Assembly (NCBI GenBank): GCA_937931165.1
Contig: CALHCI010000035.1
Location: 1-64,000, forward strand
Length of the DNA: 64,000 nt
Reading direction: 5' to 3'
Source: an uncultured Granulosicoccaceae bacterium
GTDB taxonomy: Bacteria > Pseudomonadota > Gammaproteobacteria > Granulosicoccales > Granulosicoccaceae
Shown here: piece by piece, positions 62,897-64,000 of the stretch
Position numbering within the stretch: the stretch's first letter is position 1
How the letters are laid out: each line of letters starts with the position of its first letter
The notes under the pieces: model-generated
The model's database searches: none
Told to the model about the DNA's origin: nothing
Seen by the model: only the letters and a program-made list of their open reading frames with translations
Made by a program: the position numbers and the translations under genes

Positions 62897-64000
62897 TCAC
62901 ATTCCCATGCCCGGGGGCATTCGGCCTTTCAGCCCGCGCATCATGTTTTTCATTCCGCCTTTGGACATTTTTTTCATCATTTTGCTCATCTGCATGTGCT
63001 GTTTGAGCAACTTGTTGATGTCTTGAACCTGTACCCCGGAGCCCATCGCTATTCTGCGTTTGCGCGACCCCTTGATGACTGCAGGAAATTTTCTTTCATG
63101 CGGTGTCATGGAATTGATCATCGCAATAGTGCGGCGAATTTCGCCGTCATTTGCCTGATTTTTAACTGAATCTGGCAGATTGGCAGCCCCCGGCAGTTTA
63201 TCGAGTAATGATGCCATGCCACCCATTTGCTGCATTTGCTGCATTTGGTCACGCAAGTCTTCCATGTCGAAATTCTTGCCCTTCTTCATCTTGCGGGCGA
63301 GCTTTTCGGCCTTTTCGTGGTCGACCTTTTCGGTGACTTCCTCAACCAGGCTGACGACATCGCCCATGCCAAGGATTCGCGACGCTATCCGGTCCGGGTG
63401 GAAGGCTTCAAGTGCGCCCATTTTTTCACCGGCGCCGATAAATTTAATCGGCTTGCCGGTGATAACCCTGACTGAAAGCGCCGCACCACCGCGGGCATCA
63501 CCGTCGGTCTTGGTCAGGATGACACCAGTCAGCGGCAGCGCTTCGCCAAATGCCCTGGCGGTGGCTGCAGCATCCTGACCGGTCATGCTATCCACTACAA
63601 ACAGCGTTTCCTGCGGATTCAGTGCTTTGTTCAGCTCACTGATTTCCGCCATCATTTCTTCATCGATGGCCAGACGACCGGCCGTATCGACGATCAACAC
63701 ATCGGCAAACTGCTTCTTTGCATGCGCCAGCGCTGCGTTGGCAATATCAATGGGGGACTGATCAGCAGCGCTTGGGAAAAACTCAACGCCAACATCTTTC
63801 GATACTTTTTCAAGCTGGGCTATCGCCGCAGGACGGTAAACGTCACAACTGACCACCATCACTTTGCGTTTTTCTTTCTCACGCAGACGCAGCGCCAGCT
63901 TACCGGTGGTTGTCGTTTTACCGGAGCCTTGCAAACCCGCCATCAGAATCACAGCCGGCGGCTGGGTGGATAGATCGAGGCTTTCGGATTGCTCGCCCAT
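62897..64000 (-). CDS. ffh: Signal recognition particle protein Ffh (5' end beyond window)
   Basis: The visible 367 residues begin inside the protein; the N-terminal ~85 residues lie past position 64000. The GTPase domain has GLQGSGKTTTTGKLA, DTAGRLAIDEEM and LTKTDGDARGG. The C-terminal M domain is Met-rich (MSKMMKKMSKGGMKNMMRG) and binds 4.5S RNA and signal peptides. It targets membrane proteins co-translationally. A probable terminator follows at 62867-62837. Confidence 0.96.
   Translation of the reverse strand: MGEQSESLDLSTQPPAVILMAGLQGSGKTTTTGKLALRLREKEKRKVMVVSCDVYRPAAIAQLEKVSKDVGVEFFPSAADQSPIDIANAALAHAKKQFADVLIVDTAGRLAIDEEMMAEISELNKALNPQETLFVVDSMTGQDAAATARAFGEALPLTGVILTKTDGDARGGAALSVRVITGKPIKFIGAGEKMGALEAFHPDRIASRILGMGDVVSLVEEVTEKVDHEKAEKLARKMKKGKNFDMEDLRDQMQQMQQMGGMASLLDKLPGAANLPDSVKNQANDGEIRRTIAMINSMTPHERKFPAVIKGSRKRRIAMGSGVQVQDINKLLKQHMQMSKMMKKMSKGGMKNMMRGLKGRMPPGMGM

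Overview
The window looks like a chromosomal stretch of a free-living, probably marine gammaproteobacterium. The right end carries the rpsP-rimM-trmD-rplS operon next to ffh, with htpG, pcnB, hslR, a YcgL-family gene and amtB-glnK nearby. Compatible-solute and TRAP uptake, a high-potential iron-sulfur protein and small c-type cytochromes fit a marine or chromatial-type relative. Naming a genus would be a guess. No rRNA, tRNA, phage, insertion sequence or CRISPR array was found.

Layout. 1-600: a chimeric pseudogene made of DMT-permease and HlyD-type fragments. 617-7127 (minus): a tightly packed four-gene locus, the most unusual part of the window. It encodes a cytoplasmic CadC-type winged-helix regulator, a BTAD (SARP-type) regulator fused to an ATPase, an orphan sugar-type solute-binding lipoprotein, and a ten-helix membrane protein with a STAND/AAA-like ATPase. 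No transporter permease is present, so I read it as a possible envelope-to-transcription signalling system. 7128-8272: intergenic DNA with a sugar-isomerase remnant and an operator-like palindrome. 8273-14614: a quaternary-amine (betaine-type) ABC transporter followed by an aldehyde dehydrogenase-M19 dipeptidase pair. 14646-15449: a 21-bp tandem repeat and the back-to-back remains of nhaA and nhaR. 15528-18874: a TRAP transporter with a fused DctQ-DctM subunit.

18924-32441 is accessory DNA: an OmpA-like protein, a GDSL lipoprotein, a LysR/GST pair, a patatin, two NUDIX hydrolases, an ICL/PEPM-family lyase, a SET-domain methyltransferase and a DUF2330 protein with a GlyGly-CTERM tail. Between them lie decayed pieces: a TAP-like hydrolase, a DUF4255-like fragment and a REP-like repeat. 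32578-47843 holds a SAM-cyclase-AAA-TPR protein, an FtsX-type ABC exporter, membrane proteins, HiPIP, a CLC channel, MscL and a ComEA-like HhH protein.

48069-52926 (minus) is a response regulator, LysM-FecR protein and CHASE2 sensor kinase module. From 52964 onward the genes are mostly core: a deoxynucleoside kinase, pcnB, glnK-amtB, hslR, ycgL-like, two monohaem cytochromes c, htpG, then rplS-trmD-rimM-rpsP and ffh, which is cut by the window edge.

The accessory half shows clear genome erosion: at least five gene remnants are truncated or frameshifted. Several starts were moved from the longest open frame to a codon with a better ribosome-binding site, and each such entry says so. All functions are read from motifs and family knowledge; no database search was possible.
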